A stretch of DNA of 64,000 nucleotides. Origin: Sulfitobacter dubius (GTDB lineage: Bacteria; Pseudomonadota; Alphaproteobacteria; Rhodobacterales; Rhodobacteraceae). The notes below the pieces were generated by a model, which saw nothing but the letters and a program-made list of their open reading frames with translations, did not search any database and was not told the DNA's origin. This document shows positions 28,664 to 38,200 of the stretch, piece after piece. The DNA is taken from the NCBI RefSeq assembly GCF_900113435.1, contig NZ_FOPG01000001.1, positions 372,001-436,000 of the forward strand. The letters are read 5' to 3'. The translations under genes were made by a program, and so were the position numbers. The stretch's first letter is position 1. Each line of letters begins with the position of its first letter.

Positions 28664-28696
28664 ATTAAAAGGAGTTTGTTAAGAGATTGTGAAGGC

Positions 28697-29251
28697 TTAG
28701 GCGCTACATTTCCCAACCAGCGCTTCGTAGCGGTTGGTGATCCAGCCGAGCGCCTCTTGCGGGTCTTTCTCTTCGATCTGGCCGGTGAAGCGAGAAAATA
28801 CAGCAGCCGAACGGCTGTTATCCACGCTTGCCGCACGTTCGCCGGTGATGACCGTATCATAGACAAAGAACGCAATCGCGACGAGCAACACACCACGCAC
28901 CACGCCAAAGACAAAGCCAAGACCCTGATCCACGCCACCTAATATCGAGCGGTGCACGAGCGAGGAGAACAGCGGGGTAAAGAGGGAGACGATGATCAAC
29001 GCCGCAGCGAAAACAAGTGCGAAGGCACCGATGACCGAAAGCTCACAGCTATCGGCGAGAAATTCACCGACATAAGGCAGCTCACGTACCAGTGGCTCTA
29101 CCTGTGGTGCAAATAGGAATGCCAATACAGCTGCTGCAATCCAGCCGACAATCGCCATCAACTCGCGTACCAACCCGCGGCCATAGGCCAGCAGTGCCGA
29201 TAGGATGATGACCACCGCAACCACACCGTCAATAATGGTAAAACCGTCCAT
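28697..29251 (-). CDS. cvpA: CvpA family inner-membrane protein
   Basis: This 184-residue protein has four transmembrane segments in the CvpA pattern, beginning FTIIDGVVAVVIILSALLAYGRG, and GVDQGLGFVFGVVRGVLLVAI near residue 105. CvpA proteins are known for colicin V production in E. coli and for envelope stress resistance; the molecular role is unclear. It is followed by purF in many bacteria, as here. The radA gene precedes it by 29 bases. Confidence 0.9.
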   Translation of the reverse strand: MDGFTIIDGVVAVVIILSALLAYGRGLVRELMAIVGWIAAAVLAFLFAPQVEPLVRELPYVGEFLADSCELSVIGAFALVFAAALIIVSLFTPLFSSLVHRSILGGVDQGLGFVFGVVRGVLLVAIAFFVYDTVITGERAASVDNSRSAAVFSRFTGQIEEKDPQEALGWITNRYEALVGKCSA

Positions 29252-29280
29252 GCGCGTTCTTGCCCTCGTGTAAGGGGGGA

Positions 29281-30648
29281 TCAGCCCGCCCCGAAAATTT
29301 CGCCAACAAATCCGGTCAGATCGCTCATCGTATTCAGCGCAATTCCGGTCACACCCACGGCTTTTCCGCCGCGCGGTGCAATAGCGCTCGTAAAACCAAG
29401 TTTTTGCGCCTCTTTCAACCTGTTTTCCGTCTGGCTTGCAGGTCGCAGCGCACCGGAAAGGCTGATTTCCCCGAAAACAACGGTTTCGGCGGGAAGCGCC
29501 ACGTCTTCGCGGGCCGAAAGGATCGCGGCGGCGACGGCCAAATCGGCTGCGGGTTCAGAGATTTTCATCCCGCCTGCAACGTTAAGATAGACATCCAGCC
29601 CGGCAAAGGGGATGCCGCAGCGCGCTTCAAGCACAGCAAGGATCATCGCCAATCGGCCCGAATCCCATCCGACCACGGTGCGCCGCGCTTGGGAATGGGG
29701 GGAGGGGGCAACAAGCGCCTGAAGCTCGACCAGAACGGGCCGCGTACCTTCGATACCTGCAAAGACAACCGAACCGGGCGAGGGTTGTCCACGTTCTGAC
29801 AGGAACAGGGCCGAGGGGTTGGTAACTTCGGCCAAACCGCCGCCGGTCATCTCAAAAACGCCGATCTCATCCGCTGGACCGAAACGGTTTTTGACGGCGC
29901 GCAGGATGCGGAACTGGTGGCCGCGTTCGCCTTCGAAATAGAGTACGGTATCGACCATATGCTCTACCACGCGCGGGCCTGCGATCTGGCCTTCTTTGGT
30001 CACGTGACCCACCAGAATCACCGCCACACCGCGGCGTTTGGCAAAGCTGGTCAGTTCATGCGCCGCCGCACGGACCTGACTGACAGAACCGGGCGCGCTT
30101 TCGACATTATCGGCCCACATGGTCTGGATGGAATCGATGATCGCCAGTTGCGGGCGTTCGGCTTCTAGCGTGGTCAGAATATCGCGCAGGTTGGTCTCTG
30201 CTGCCAGTTTCACCGGCGCTTCGGCCAAATCTAGTCGCTGCGCGCGCATGCGGACCTGAGCGCTGGCTTCTTCGCCGCTGACATAGATAGTCTTTAGCCC
30301 CGATTTCGCGAACTGGGCGGCAGCCTGCAACAGAAGAGTCGATTTCCCGATCCCCGGATCACCGCCCACAAGGATCGCCGAGGCGGGCACGAGCCCGCCG
30401 CCCAAAACGCGGTCCAACTCGGCAATGCCGGATTGTGCGCGGGAAGGGGGAGTTTCTTGGGTGGCGAGGTCGGTCAGTTCAATGGAAGAGCCGCGGCGGG
30501 CACCCAAGGATTTGCTGGGCGGGCCGGATGAAATGCCTTTGTCTTCGACGATTGAATTCCAAGCACCACAGGCGTCGCAGCGTCCGGACCATTTGGAGTG
30601 TTTTGCACCGCATTCGGTACATGAAAAACTGGAAGAGGATTTTGCCAT
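29281..30648 (-). CDS. radA: DNA repair protein RadA
   Basis: This 455-residue protein has the N-terminal zinc finger (FSCTECGAKHSKWSGRCDACG), a RecA-like ATPase core with Walker A GGDPGIGKST near residue 95, the RadA-specific AVKNRFGPADE motif, and a C-terminal Lon-protease-like domain. RadA is a branch-migration helicase acting with RecA in recombination. Length is normal. Its start follows the hairpin at 30690-30741 that ends the preceding gene. Confidence 0.96.
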   Translation of the reverse strand: MAKSSSSFSCTECGAKHSKWSGRCDACGAWNSIVEDKGISSGPPSKSLGARRGSSIELTDLATQETPPSRAQSGIAELDRVLGGGLVPASAILVGGDPGIGKSTLLLQAAAQFAKSGLKTIYVSGEEASAQVRMRAQRLDLAEAPVKLAAETNLRDILTTLEAERPQLAIIDSIQTMWADNVESAPGSVSQVRAAAHELTSFAKRRGVAVILVGHVTKEGQIAGPRVVEHMVDTVLYFEGERGHQFRILRAVKNRFGPADEIGVFEMTGGGLAEVTNPSALFLSERGQPSPGSVVFAGIEGTRPVLVELQALVAPSPHSQARRTVVGWDSGRLAMILAVLEARCGIPFAGLDVYLNVAGGMKISEPAADLAVAAAILSAREDVALPAETVVFGEISLSGALRPASQTENRLKEAQKLGFTSAIAPRGGKAVGVTGIALNTMSDLTGFVGEIFGAG

Positions 30649-30685
30649 GCGCCCTTTTCACCCAAGGGTCGGATGGCGTCAAAGG

Positions 30686-30741
30686 AAAAGCATCCGGCCT
30701 GTAGGCGATGATCCCGGGGGGGGAGCCCATAGGCCGGATGC
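30686..30741 (-). terminator. long-loop terminator upstream of radA
   Basis: GCATCCGGCCT (30690-30700) and AGGCCGGATGC (30731-30741) pair perfectly across 11 bases around a 30-base GC-rich loop, followed leftward by TTTTCCTTT. It lies between the coiled-coil membrane gene and radA. Confidence 0.55.
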
Positions 30742-30752
30742 TGCCGCGCAGA

Positions 30753-31553
30753 TTATTCGGCGGCCTTGGGGGGGAGGTCGATCACAATGTTATCAATCGA
30801 AGTGGGGTCGGGCCTGCGGTTGGCGGGCGCTTCGGTTGGCACCACACGTTCAAGGCCCAGCTCTGGCATGATTTCACGCATCTCATCGCGCAAACGCTCT
30901 AGCTGTGCCACTGCGACGCTCTCTTCGAGTTCGACCTCATGCAACCAATGCTTCATCTCGGTCGAGATGCCCTTAGCTTGGTTGAGGCGGCTGTTGAACA
31001 GTTCGACCTCTTCCTGACGCTGCTTCAGGAAGCTGCGTGCACGCGCCAGTTTCTCATCAGAATAGACCTCCGCCAGATCGCGGGCCACATGGCTCATCTG
31101 CGCGGCCATTTCCAGAACAGCGGGCTCAAGCGTGCTGAGATCGGGGTGATCGCGCAGATAGGCAAGACGCTCACGCACCGAATCAAATTCCGAACTCATC
31201 TGGAAGGTTTCCGCCCGGTCAGCGGCATGCACGGCACCATAGGCGCGGGCCACGTCCTGCATCCCGACATTGAACTGACGGTGCGAGGTTTCAAGCTGCA
31301 TGATGCGACGGTTGGTGGGGAGGAAAAAACACAGACCTACGGCCAGAACGGTTAGCGCAATCTGGGCGTACATCCCAGCGTCCTCAACAGGTGCACCAGC
31401 ATATTGCAAATCAAGACTGACCCAGTTCCAAAGGCCGAAGGCCGCCATGATGCTGGCGCCTGTCAGCGAAAGTGCTGCGAGTGCAAAAACTACCAAGGCT
31501 AGTCGCTGAAATGCAAATTGAACGAGGTAGGCAAAGGAACGAAGCTGGGACAT
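30753..31553 (-). CDS. membrane protein with coiled-coil cytoplasmic region
   Basis: This 266-residue protein has two N-terminal transmembrane helices (LALVVFALAALSLTGASIMA and IALTVLAVGLCFFLP) followed by a long helical region. Candidate coiled-coil segments include YSDEKLARARSFLKQRQEEV and VAVAQLERLRDEMREIM, and the protein ends in a proline-rich tail. The family is not recognised; it resembles no known repair or chromosome protein by motif. The radA gene lies downstream, but a hairpin separates them, so an operon is uncertain. Confidence 0.8.
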   Translation of the reverse strand: MSQLRSFAYLVQFAFQRLALVVFALAALSLTGASIMAAFGLWNWVSLDLQYAGAPVEDAGMYAQIALTVLAVGLCFFLPTNRRIMQLETSHRQFNVGMQDVARAYGAVHAADRAETFQMSSEFDSVRERLAYLRDHPDLSTLEPAVLEMAAQMSHVARDLAEVYSDEKLARARSFLKQRQEEVELFNSRLNQAKGISTEMKHWLHEVELEESVAVAQLERLRDEMREIMPELGLERVVPTEAPANRRPDPTSIDNIVIDLPPKAAE

Positions 31554-31833
31554 ACTTTCTCCCCCCTGGAAGAGCTACTAAGCAAGTTTCTGCCGACCAA
31601 CGCCTCTTTATCCTTCTTTGTTCCCGTTCTGCGCGGAATTATGCTGAGGATTTAACAAAGTGTTGCCCATAGTATGGCACAACCTCCGGTATTTCGGAAA
31701 CTTTTTTGCACGATTATCCCCGAACTATCTGTCAACCGCCCTGCGCCGGAAACGGCCGTTTGCGCAGGTTACGGCCGCACAGTCAGAGCGAAAATTACAG
31801 AGGATAACGGGAAAGCGGTGGAAAATCGCCGAC

Positions 31834-32877
31834 CTAGCTGGCGTATTGCTTTGCGTATCTGGCGCCAAGCGATGTGAGCATCTCATAGCCAATGGTGCCC
31901 GCCCAGTCGGCAAGATCATCCACGCCCTGCGTTGACCCCAACAGTTGCAATGTCGCAGGTACTTCGGACAAAGCCGATACATCGACTGTAATCAGGTCCA
32001 TCGACACGCGGCCAACAATAGGCAGTGGTATCCCATCATGCTGGAAACAGGCGTGACCCACCGCATTTCCCATAGCGCGAGCCAACCCGTCGGCATAGCC
32101 CGCAGCCACGGTGGCGAGCTTTACCGTGCTCTCTGCCGTCCAAGTGTTGCCATAGCCCACAGTCTCGCCCGGCGTGATGCTGCGGGTCTGGATGACCGGC
32201 ACATCAAGGGTGACCACAGGCTGCGCGTCAGTGAAGGGGCGGCCGCCATAGAGACCGATGCCGGGGCGGGTGACATCGAAGTGATAATCAGACCCTAATA
32301 GGATGCCCCCGGTGGCTGACAGCGACCGGTGCGCGTCGACCCCTTCGGTCATTTCCCGAAAGCTACGCAGCTGCGCATCGTTCATCTCGTGATCCGGCGC
32401 ATCCGAGCAGGCCAGATGCGACATGATTAGAGAAGGGCCTTGGCTCAGCGCGATGTCGCGCAGGGCGGCCCATTCCGCAGGCTCCATCCCCAGCCGGTTC
32501 ATGCCGCTGTCGAGTTGGATGCCAAAGCCATGGCCGGGCAGGGTCTCAAGCTGTCGCAAAAGCTGCTCGGTCGAGTTGACCATTGGCGTCAAGGCGGCAC
32601 CGGCAATCGCCTCGGCGTCGCCTGCCATATGGCCGGAAAAGACATTGATGACCGGGCCTTCGCCCAAGGCCTGTCGCAGCGCCACACCTTCTTCGGCCAA
32701 GGCTACAAAGAACTGCCGTGCACCTGCCTCGGCCAAGGCTGTCGCCACGCGGGCTGCGCCCAACCCATAACTGTCGGCTTTGACGACCGCGCCGGTCTCG
32801 GCTTCCGTCATGCGGTCAAGGGCACGCCAGTTGTCGGCGATGGCTTGCAGGTCGATGGTCAGTGTTGCTTTGCTCAT
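31834..32877 (-). CDS. alr: alanine racemase
   Basis: This 347-residue PLP enzyme makes D-alanine for peptidoglycan. The PLP lysine is in [14 protein letters not shown] near residue 35, the GYGNTW segment and the catalytic Tyr region follow ([13 protein letters not shown]), and the substrate-side motif [13 protein letters not shown] is present. Slightly short of the usual 360 residues but with all motifs. The 280-base stretch between it and the next leftward gene (31554-31833) holds no credible gene. Confidence 0.93.
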   Translation of the reverse strand: MSKATLTIDLQAIADNWRALDRMTEAETGAVVKADSYGLGAARVATALAEAGARQFFVALAEEGVALRQALGEGPVINVFSGHMAGDAEAIAGAALTPMVNSTEQLLRQLETLPGHGFGIQLDSGMNRLGMEPAEWAALRDIALSQGPSLIMSHLACSDAPDHEMNDAQLRSFREMTEGVDAHRSLSATGGILLGSDYHFDVTRPGIGLYGGRPFTDAQPVVTLDVPVIQTRSITPGETVGYGNTWTAESTVKLATVAAGYADGLARAMGNAVGHACFQHDGIPLPIVGRVSMDLITVDVSALSEVPATLQLLGSTQGVDDLADWAGTIGYEMLTSLGARYAKQYAS

Positions 32878-33006
32878 GGGCGGATGTGGGCCAGAATGCG
32901 GGGCGAGGTCAAGCAGCCAAGCGCACCTAACGTCATGCGCGACAGGGGCGAGGGCGATTTGATACAGTTTTGCCTACCGGATGCGCAGGATGGGGAGGTC
33001 AGGCGG

Positions 33007-33732
33007 ATGTCACGGATCAGGATTATGTTCGGCCATGCAGGTGTGTCCCTCATGGCGCTGGCCTGCGCGGTGGCCTTTCTGGCGATGCTCTGGGGGGCAC
33101 CGCTGTGGTGCTGGGCGCTGGTGCCACTGGGGATCGCGGCGCAGATGCTCAATGAATACAATCTGCACCGCCATATCTTCCACCTTGACCCGCCGAAACG
33201 GCAGTGGGCCTTTGATTTGCTTTACCGCGCGCATTACGGGCACCATGATTTTCCTACTAATTACGGGCTGTTCTTTGTGCCGCTCTGGGTCGCTTTGCCG
33301 ATGCTTGTGGGAAATTTTCTCTTGGTTTGGGGCATTGCGGTGCTGCTGGGGTTTGACGCAAGCATTTGGATCGCCATGGCAATTGTGCCCCTTGGCGGGG
33401 TGCTGGCCTTTCTGGGCTATGAGTGGTTCCACATGACCGCGCATCTGACCCTCCCCAAAACGGCGGTTGAGCGCCATGTCACGCGGCTGCACAACCAGCA
33501 CCATTTTCGCGACTTCAACAAGTGGTTCCACGTCAGCCCGGGTGGAGAGATCATCGACCGCGCCATGGGCACGGATATCGACTCCGAGGCGTTGAAACAG
33601 CAGCAGCGCATCGCCTTTATCCGAACATTAGGGATGAAACCTGATGACCCAAGGCTGTTGGCAGCCCGCGCCAAATTCGCCGGGAAATACGGGCTGACTG
33701 ACGCTGAAATAGCCCGCGCCGCGCGGGGGTGA
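33007..33732 (+). CDS. fatty acid hydroxylase / sterol desaturase superfamily protein
   Basis: This 241-residue membrane protein has the di-iron histidine clusters of the superfamily: NLHRHIFH near residue 50, AHYGHHDF near 75, WFHMTAH near 140 and LHNQHHFRDF near 158. Several transmembrane helices lie between them. The frame is open from 32440, but the ATG at 33007 follows GGGGAGGT at ideal spacing. The substrate (lipid, carotenoid or sterol) is not evident. It lies on the strand opposite to the surrounding alr-dnaB genes, together with the next gene. Confidence 0.85.
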   Translation: MSRIRIMFGHAGVSLMALACAVAFLAMLWGAPLWCWALVPLGIAAQMLNEYNLHRHIFHLDPPKRQWAFDLLYRAHYGHHDFPTNYGLFFVPLWVALPMLVGNFLLVWGIAVLLGFDASIWIAMAIVPLGGVLAFLGYEWFHMTAHLTLPKTAVERHVTRLHNQHHFRDFNKWFHVSPGGEIIDRAMGTDIDSEALKQQQRIAFIRTLGMKPDDPRLLAARAKFAGKYGLTDAEIARAARG

Positions 33733-33820
33733 ATGTGAAGCTTCCGTAACGTCATGGGCAAGGCGCTTGTGACTATTGGTGGCGCGAGTAGGGTCGGGCG
33801 TACCCAAGGGAGGACGAACC

Positions 33821-35140
33821 ATGCATCGACATATGACCACCACAGCCCTGTTTGCCGCCAGCCTTGCCGCCGGGGCGGCGCAGGCGGAGAACCGGATCGA
33901 CCGACAGCTGCCGAATGCGCCGGAACTCGCGGCCTATGGCGATCACGCGGTGGGCGTGCGCACACTTGAGATGGTGAACCCCGGCCAGATCGACATTCTG
34001 GCGATTGACCCCGCCGCCGACAAACCTGCCGAGATGCCGCGCTATGATCGGCCCCTTACCGTAGAGATGTACTACCCTGCCGCCGAGGGCGCGCAGGGCG
34101 AAACCGCCTTCAAAGCCTATCTGCGCGACGGCACCACCGAGGTCACGTTGCAGGGGCAGGCGATGCGCGACGTCGATCCGGCCTCGGGAGAGACTTTTCC
34201 GCTGGTCCTGATCAGCCACGGCTATCCGGGCAACCGCTATCTGCTGTCGCATCTGGCCGAGAACCTCGCCTCTAAAGGCTATGTCGTGGCGTCGATCGAT
34301 CACACCGACAGCACCTACCGCACGCAGGCGGCCTTTGGCTCGACGCTGGTGAACCGTTCTCTGGACCAACTCTTTGTGCTGGAGCAGATGGCACAGAAAG
34401 CCGCAGAGGGTGGCGATTTCGCAGGCCTGTATGATGCGGAGAACACCGGGCTGATCGGCTACTCCATGGGCGGCTACGGCGCGATCATCACCGCAGGCGG
34501 TGGCGTGACCGAGGCGTCGGTCGGCTACACATGGGGTGGGCCGCATGGCACATTGGGCATTCATCAGGCCGGGTCCGAGACCCACAACGCGCTGCCCGAT
34601 CCGCGCATCAAGACGGCCGTGGCCTTTGGACCGTGGGGCATGAACCGTGGCTTCTGGGATGCCAAGGGTCTATCGGGGGTGCAGATCCCGATGCTCTTTA
34701 TCGCCGGATCTCAGGATGACACATCGCTGTACGAAGATGGCATTCGCGCAATCTGGCAAAACACCTCAAACGTCGACCGTGCGCTGCTGACCTATATGAA
34801 CGCGGGCCATAACGCCGGCGCGCCAATGCCTGCGCCAGAGGAGTCCTATTACTTCAGCGAGGACAAAGGGTTCAACATTTCAGAACATTACACGGATGCG
34901 GTTTGGGACACGGTGCGGATGAACAATATCGCCCAGCATTTCGTGACCGCATGGCTGGATAGCCATCTGAAGGATGAGGCCGAGAAGGGGAGCTACCTTG
35001 ATCTGGTAGAGGAATCCAACGCAGGTGTCTGGTCGGTCGCAGAAGACGGGACCGAGAAGGACGACCACAGCTATTGGAAAGGTTTCGCCGAAGGCAGCGC
35101 CAAGGGGCTAATGTATGAGACCCGCGCGGCGGGAGAGTGA
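33821..35140 (+). CDS. exported alpha/beta hydrolase, dienelactone hydrolase-like
   Basis: This 439-residue protein has a signal peptide (MTTTALFAASLAAGAAQAEN) and an alpha/beta hydrolase domain. The oxyanion segment is PLVLISHGYPGNRY, the nucleophile elbow GYSMGGYGA holds the Ser, and AGSQDDTS and MNAGHNAG give plausible Asp and His partners. The family includes platelet-activating-factor acetylhydrolase-like and dienelactone-hydrolase-like enzymes; substrate unknown. ATG 33821 follows GGGAGGA. A GC-rich hairpin follows the stop. Confidence 0.8.
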   Translation: MHRHMTTTALFAASLAAGAAQAENRIDRQLPNAPELAAYGDHAVGVRTLEMVNPGQIDILAIDPAADKPAEMPRYDRPLTVEMYYPAAEGAQGETAFKAYLRDGTTEVTLQGQAMRDVDPASGETFPLVLISHGYPGNRYLLSHLAENLASKGYVVASIDHTDSTYRTQAAFGSTLVNRSLDQLFVLEQMAQKAAEGGDFAGLYDAENTGLIGYSMGGYGAIITAGGGVTEASVGYTWGGPHGTLGIHQAGSETHNALPDPRIKTAVAFGPWGMNRGFWDAKGLSGVQIPMLFIAGSQDDTSLYEDGIRAIWQNTSNVDRALLTYMNAGHNAGAPMPAPEESYYFSEDKGFNISEHYTDAVWDTVRMNNIAQHFVTAWLDSHLKDEAEKGSYLDLVEESNAGVWSVAEDGTEKDDHSYWKGFAEGSAKGLMYETRAAGE

Positions 35141-35145
35141 CAAAA

Positions 35146-35178
35146 CGAACGCCCGGGGGAGTTGCCCCCCGGGCGGTG
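35146..35178. terminator. probable terminator, convergent genes
   Basis: GCCCGGGGG (35151-35159) and CCCCCGGGC (35166-35174) pair perfectly around AGTTGC, between the hydrolase and the DsrE-like gene. The T-run is short on the rightward side and imperfect leftward. Confidence 0.55.
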
Positions 35179-35182
35179 GGTT

Positions 35183-35638
35183 TTAAGGTTTGATGTAGGT
35201 ATAGCCCATCTGTTGCAGACGCGAGAGTTCCGCGACGCCGGAGGGCACGATGTCTTCTTCCCACACGTCATAGAGGTCATCCTCATAGCTGATCTCGCGG
35301 CCGCGCAGGGTGTTGTTGCAGACATGAAAGCTGACGTTCTGCCCTTTGAGCGATGATACGGTTGTCTGCATCTTGTCGTTGCCCTTGGCATCGGCCAAGA
35401 GGCTCAGCCCATTGCCATGCAACACGACCTTCACGTCGATATTCTCGGCCCCGACAGCGTTGATGTGGTTCTGGATGTTGCGCATGGCCCCCAGATGCGC
35501 CTTGGAGCCTTCGCCGCCGTTATAGTTGATGTGGTAGACGACTTTTTGCTTGCCGTAACGCTCGGACTCTTCGGCGTGGAGCGCGAAGGCGAAGGTGGCG
35601 GCGAGCATCAGGCAGATGGCGCGGATGATATTGGTCAT
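35183..35638 (-). CDS. exported DsrE-like protein
   Basis: This 151-residue protein has a signal peptide (IIRAICLMLAATFAFALHAEE) and a DsrE/F-like fold: KVVYHINYNGGEGSKAHLGAM, then VDVKVVLHGNGLSLL and VSFHVCNNTLRGREI. It keeps one Cys (HVCNNT), the position active in sulfur carriers of this family. Similar exported DsrE proteins are seen near sulfur-related genes, but here the context is not informative. ATG 35638 follows GGGAGGA. It is co-directional with dnaB. Confidence 0.82.
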   Translation of the reverse strand: MTNIIRAICLMLAATFAFALHAEESERYGKQKVVYHINYNGGEGSKAHLGAMRNIQNHINAVGAENIDVKVVLHGNGLSLLADAKGNDKMQTTVSSLKGQNVSFHVCNNTLRGREISYEDDLYDVWEEDIVPSGVAELSRLQQMGYTYIKP

Positions 35639-35813
35639 TTTGGTCCTCCCAAGGTGAGTGACGGTACTGGCGCGATGCGCAGAACCGCCCATCTAGCCTA
35701 ACGGCAATGGGGGGCAATCCAAATCATTTATTCAAGTATGTGAATTTGATGAGGAGGGGACCGGTAGGAGAGCGCCACCGCCCCCAAAAGAGCAGTGGCC
35801 ATAAATCGAGAGA

Positions 35814-37316
35814 TTAAAATTCCTGATCGTCGTTGCCGCCGCCTTGCTGCCACGGCTGCACAAGGTTGCCGAAGCGGGTGAACTTGCCCTCGAAGCTAAG
35901 GTCTACCGTCCCAATCGGGCCGTGACGCTGCTTGCCGATCACCACTTCGGCGCGGCCGTGCAGGCGCTCCATCTCTTCCTGCCACGCGGCCATCTTGTCC
36001 AACTCGTGATCGCCGGGCTTCTCACGTTCTTTGTAGTATTCCTCACGGTAGACGAACATCACCACATCAGCATCCTGCTCGATCGAGCCGGATTCGCGCA
36101 GGTCCGACAGCTGCGGACGTTTATCTTCGCGGCTCTCCACCTGACGCGAGAGCTGTGACAGGGCGATCACCGGAATGTCGAGTTCCTTGGCGATGGCCTT
36201 GAGACCCATGGTGATTTCCGAAATTTCGTTCACCCGGTTTTCCGATTTACCCGTGCCCCGCACCAGCTGCAGGTAGTCGATGATCAACACATCAAGCCCG
36301 TGCGTCCGTTTGAGCCGCCGCGCGCGGGCGGCAAGCTGGCTGATCGGCAGGGCGGGCGTGTCGTCGATGAACAGCGGGCAGGCCTCCAGCGCCTTGGCGG
36401 CATCGACGAAACGGCGGAACTCGGTCTCTGTCATATCCCCCGAACGGATCTGCTGGCTGGGGATTTCGGCGGCTTCCGACAGGATCCGCGCGGCAAGCTG
36501 TTCGGCGCTCATCTCAAGGCTGTAGAATCCCACGACCCCGCCGTCGACCGCGCCGGTCGTACCGTCAGGCTTTGTCCCACGCTTGTAGGCTTTGGCGACG
36601 TTAAAGGCGATGTTGGTAGCGAGCGAGGTTTTCCCCATAGACGGACGCCCGGCGAGGATCAAAAGGTCAGAGCGGTGCAACCCGCCGAGTTTTTTATCCA
36701 TGTCGATTAGACCGGTAGAGACACCCGAGAGCCCGCCGTCGCGCTGATAGGCGGCATTGGCGACGTTCACCGCATCGGTCACCGCCTTGAGAAAGGACTG
36801 GAAGCCGCTTTCAACCTGACCCTGTTCGGCCAGCTTGTAGAGTTCCTGTTCCGCCTCGACAATCTGCTCGCGCGGCTCGGAGGAAACATCCACCTGCGCG
36901 GCCTTTGCAGAAATGTCGCGACCCAGTTGGATCAGATCGCGGCGCACGGCGAGATCGTAGATCATCTGCGCATAGTCGCGCACCGCAAAGGCGCTGATCG
37001 CGGCACCCGCAAGACGGGCGAGATAGGCCGGGCCGCCGAGTTCTTTGAGCCCTTCATCGTCTTCCATGAAGGCCTTGAGCGTGACCGGGGAGGCGAGGTT
37101 GTTCTTGGCGATCCGCTGGGCCGCGATATCGAAGATCCGCGCATGGACGGGTTCGTAGAAATGCTTTGGCCCGATGACGGAGGCGACGCGGTCATAGACG
37201 TCATTGTTGGTCAGAATGGCGCCCAGCAATTGCTGTTCGGCCTCAATCGAATGCGGCATCGATTCCGGTGCTTGTACAGCCAATTGGTTCGCGTTCAGCG
37301 ATGTAATCTCGTTCAT
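35814..37316 (-). CDS. dnaB: replicative DNA helicase
   Basis: This helicase of about 500 residues unwinds DNA at the replication fork as a hexamer. The N-terminal domain has SIEAEQQLLGAILTNNDVYD; the RecA-like domain has Walker A AGRPSMGKTS and Walker B LDVLIIDYLQLV, plus SLRESGSIEQDADVV. A start at 37328 is also in frame; 37316 is chosen because GGTGAGG precedes it. A perfect DnaA box lies about 70 bases upstream. The C-terminus is a GNDDQEF tail. Confidence 0.95.
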   Translation of the reverse strand: MNEITSLNANQLAVQAPESMPHSIEAEQQLLGAILTNNDVYDRVASVIGPKHFYEPVHARIFDIAAQRIAKNNLASPVTLKAFMEDDEGLKELGGPAYLARLAGAAISAFAVRDYAQMIYDLAVRRDLIQLGRDISAKAAQVDVSSEPREQIVEAEQELYKLAEQGQVESGFQSFLKAVTDAVNVANAAYQRDGGLSGVSTGLIDMDKKLGGLHRSDLLILAGRPSMGKTSLATNIAFNVAKAYKRGTKPDGTTGAVDGGVVGFYSLEMSAEQLAARILSEAAEIPSQQIRSGDMTETEFRRFVDAAKALEACPLFIDDTPALPISQLAARARRLKRTHGLDVLIIDYLQLVRGTGKSENRVNEISEITMGLKAIAKELDIPVIALSQLSRQVESREDKRPQLSDLRESGSIEQDADVVMFVYREEYYKEREKPGDHELDKMAAWQEEMERLHGRAEVVIGKQRHGPIGTVDLSFEGKFTRFGNLVQPWQQGGGNDDQEF

Positions 37317-37384
37317 GACCTCACCCATATTTGCCCAGATGGTCGTCATAACCAGTGGGGTCGTCCGGCGCAAATTGTATCTTT

Positions 37385-37393
37385 TGTGGATAA
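37385..37393 (-). promoter_or_regulatory. DnaA box (TTATCCACA) upstream of dnaB
   Basis: TTATCCACA on the leftward strand matches the strict DnaA consensus and lies about 70 bases before the dnaB start. A single 9-mer is expected by chance roughly once in two such windows, so it is only suggestive. Confidence 0.4.
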
Positions 37394-37403
37394 CTTGATC
37401 GAC

Positions 37404-37440
37404 AAAAAGGCCCCACCACATTTTGCCTTGTGGTGGGGCC
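37404..37440 (-). terminator. rho-independent terminator of pyrE
   Basis: GGCCCCACCACA and TGTGGTGGGGCC pair perfectly across 12 bases around a short loop and are followed leftward by TTTTT. It ends pyrE and separates it from dnaB. Confidence 0.88.
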
Positions 37441-37467
37441 TAGGGTCAACATCTTGCGGAAAAACGC

Positions 37468-38145
37468 TTAACTTTTGCGGGATTCCTGCCACTCACGCGG
37501 GGCGTTCAAGAAGGCTTCGACTTCGGTCAGCGTGGCCGTATCGAAGGCGTTCTGGGCCCGGGCTTCGGCCAGTACATCCCACCATGTGCAAAGCGCGTGG
37601 AGCGTAACGCCATGGTCGCCAAGGGTCTTTTCAGTTTGCGGGAAAATGCCGTAGTGAAAGATCACCGCCGTGTGGGCGCAAGTCGCCCCGGTTTCCCGAA
37701 TCGCGTCGACGAAGCTGAGTTTCGAGCCGCCATCGGTGGTCAGATCCTCAACCAGCAGCACGCGCTGGCCTTCGGTCATCTCGCCTTCGATCCGCGCGTT
37801 GCGGCCATAGCCTTTGGGTTTTTTGCGCGCATAGGTCATCGGCAGCGCCATCCGCTCGGCGACCATGGCGGCGAAGGGGATGCCTGCAGTCTCGCCTCCG
37901 GCGATGTTGTCAAAGGCCTCGAAGCCCGCGTTGCGCATCACGGTGACGGTCAGGAAATCCATCAGTGTCGAACGGATGCGCGGGTGGGAGATCAACTTGC
38001 GGCAGTCGATATAGGTCGGGCTTGGCAGGCCTGAGGCCAGCGTGAAGGGTTCATCCGCGTTGAAATGCACCGCGCCGATCTCCAGCAGCATGCGCGCGGT
38101 GAGGCGGGCCATTTCTTCGGGGCTGGGGTGGCTGGTGGGGATCAT
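37468..38145 (-). CDS. pyrE: orotate phosphoribosyltransferase
   Basis: This 225-residue enzyme converts orotate and PRPP to orotidine monophosphate in pyrimidine synthesis. The PRPP-binding loop is [15 protein letters not shown] near residue 128, and [16 protein letters not shown] is the substrate-binding start region. Length is typical of the alphaproteobacterial form. It follows pyrC on the same strand with a 55-base gap, and ends at a strong terminator. Confidence 0.95.
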   Translation of the reverse strand: MIPTSHPSPEEMARLTARMLLEIGAVHFNADEPFTLASGLPSPTYIDCRKLISHPRIRSTLMDFLTVTVMRNAGFEAFDNIAGGETAGIPFAAMVAERMALPMTYARKKPKGYGRNARIEGEMTEGQRVLLVEDLTTDGGSKLSFVDAIRETGATCAHTAVIFHYGIFPQTEKTLGDHGVTLHALCTWWDVLAEARAQNAFDTATLTEVEAFLNAPREWQESRKS

Positions 38146-38200
38146 GGCAGGCGTCCTTGGCTGGGGAGAGGTCGGAGCGGTATTTAAGAAAGGATGAAGA

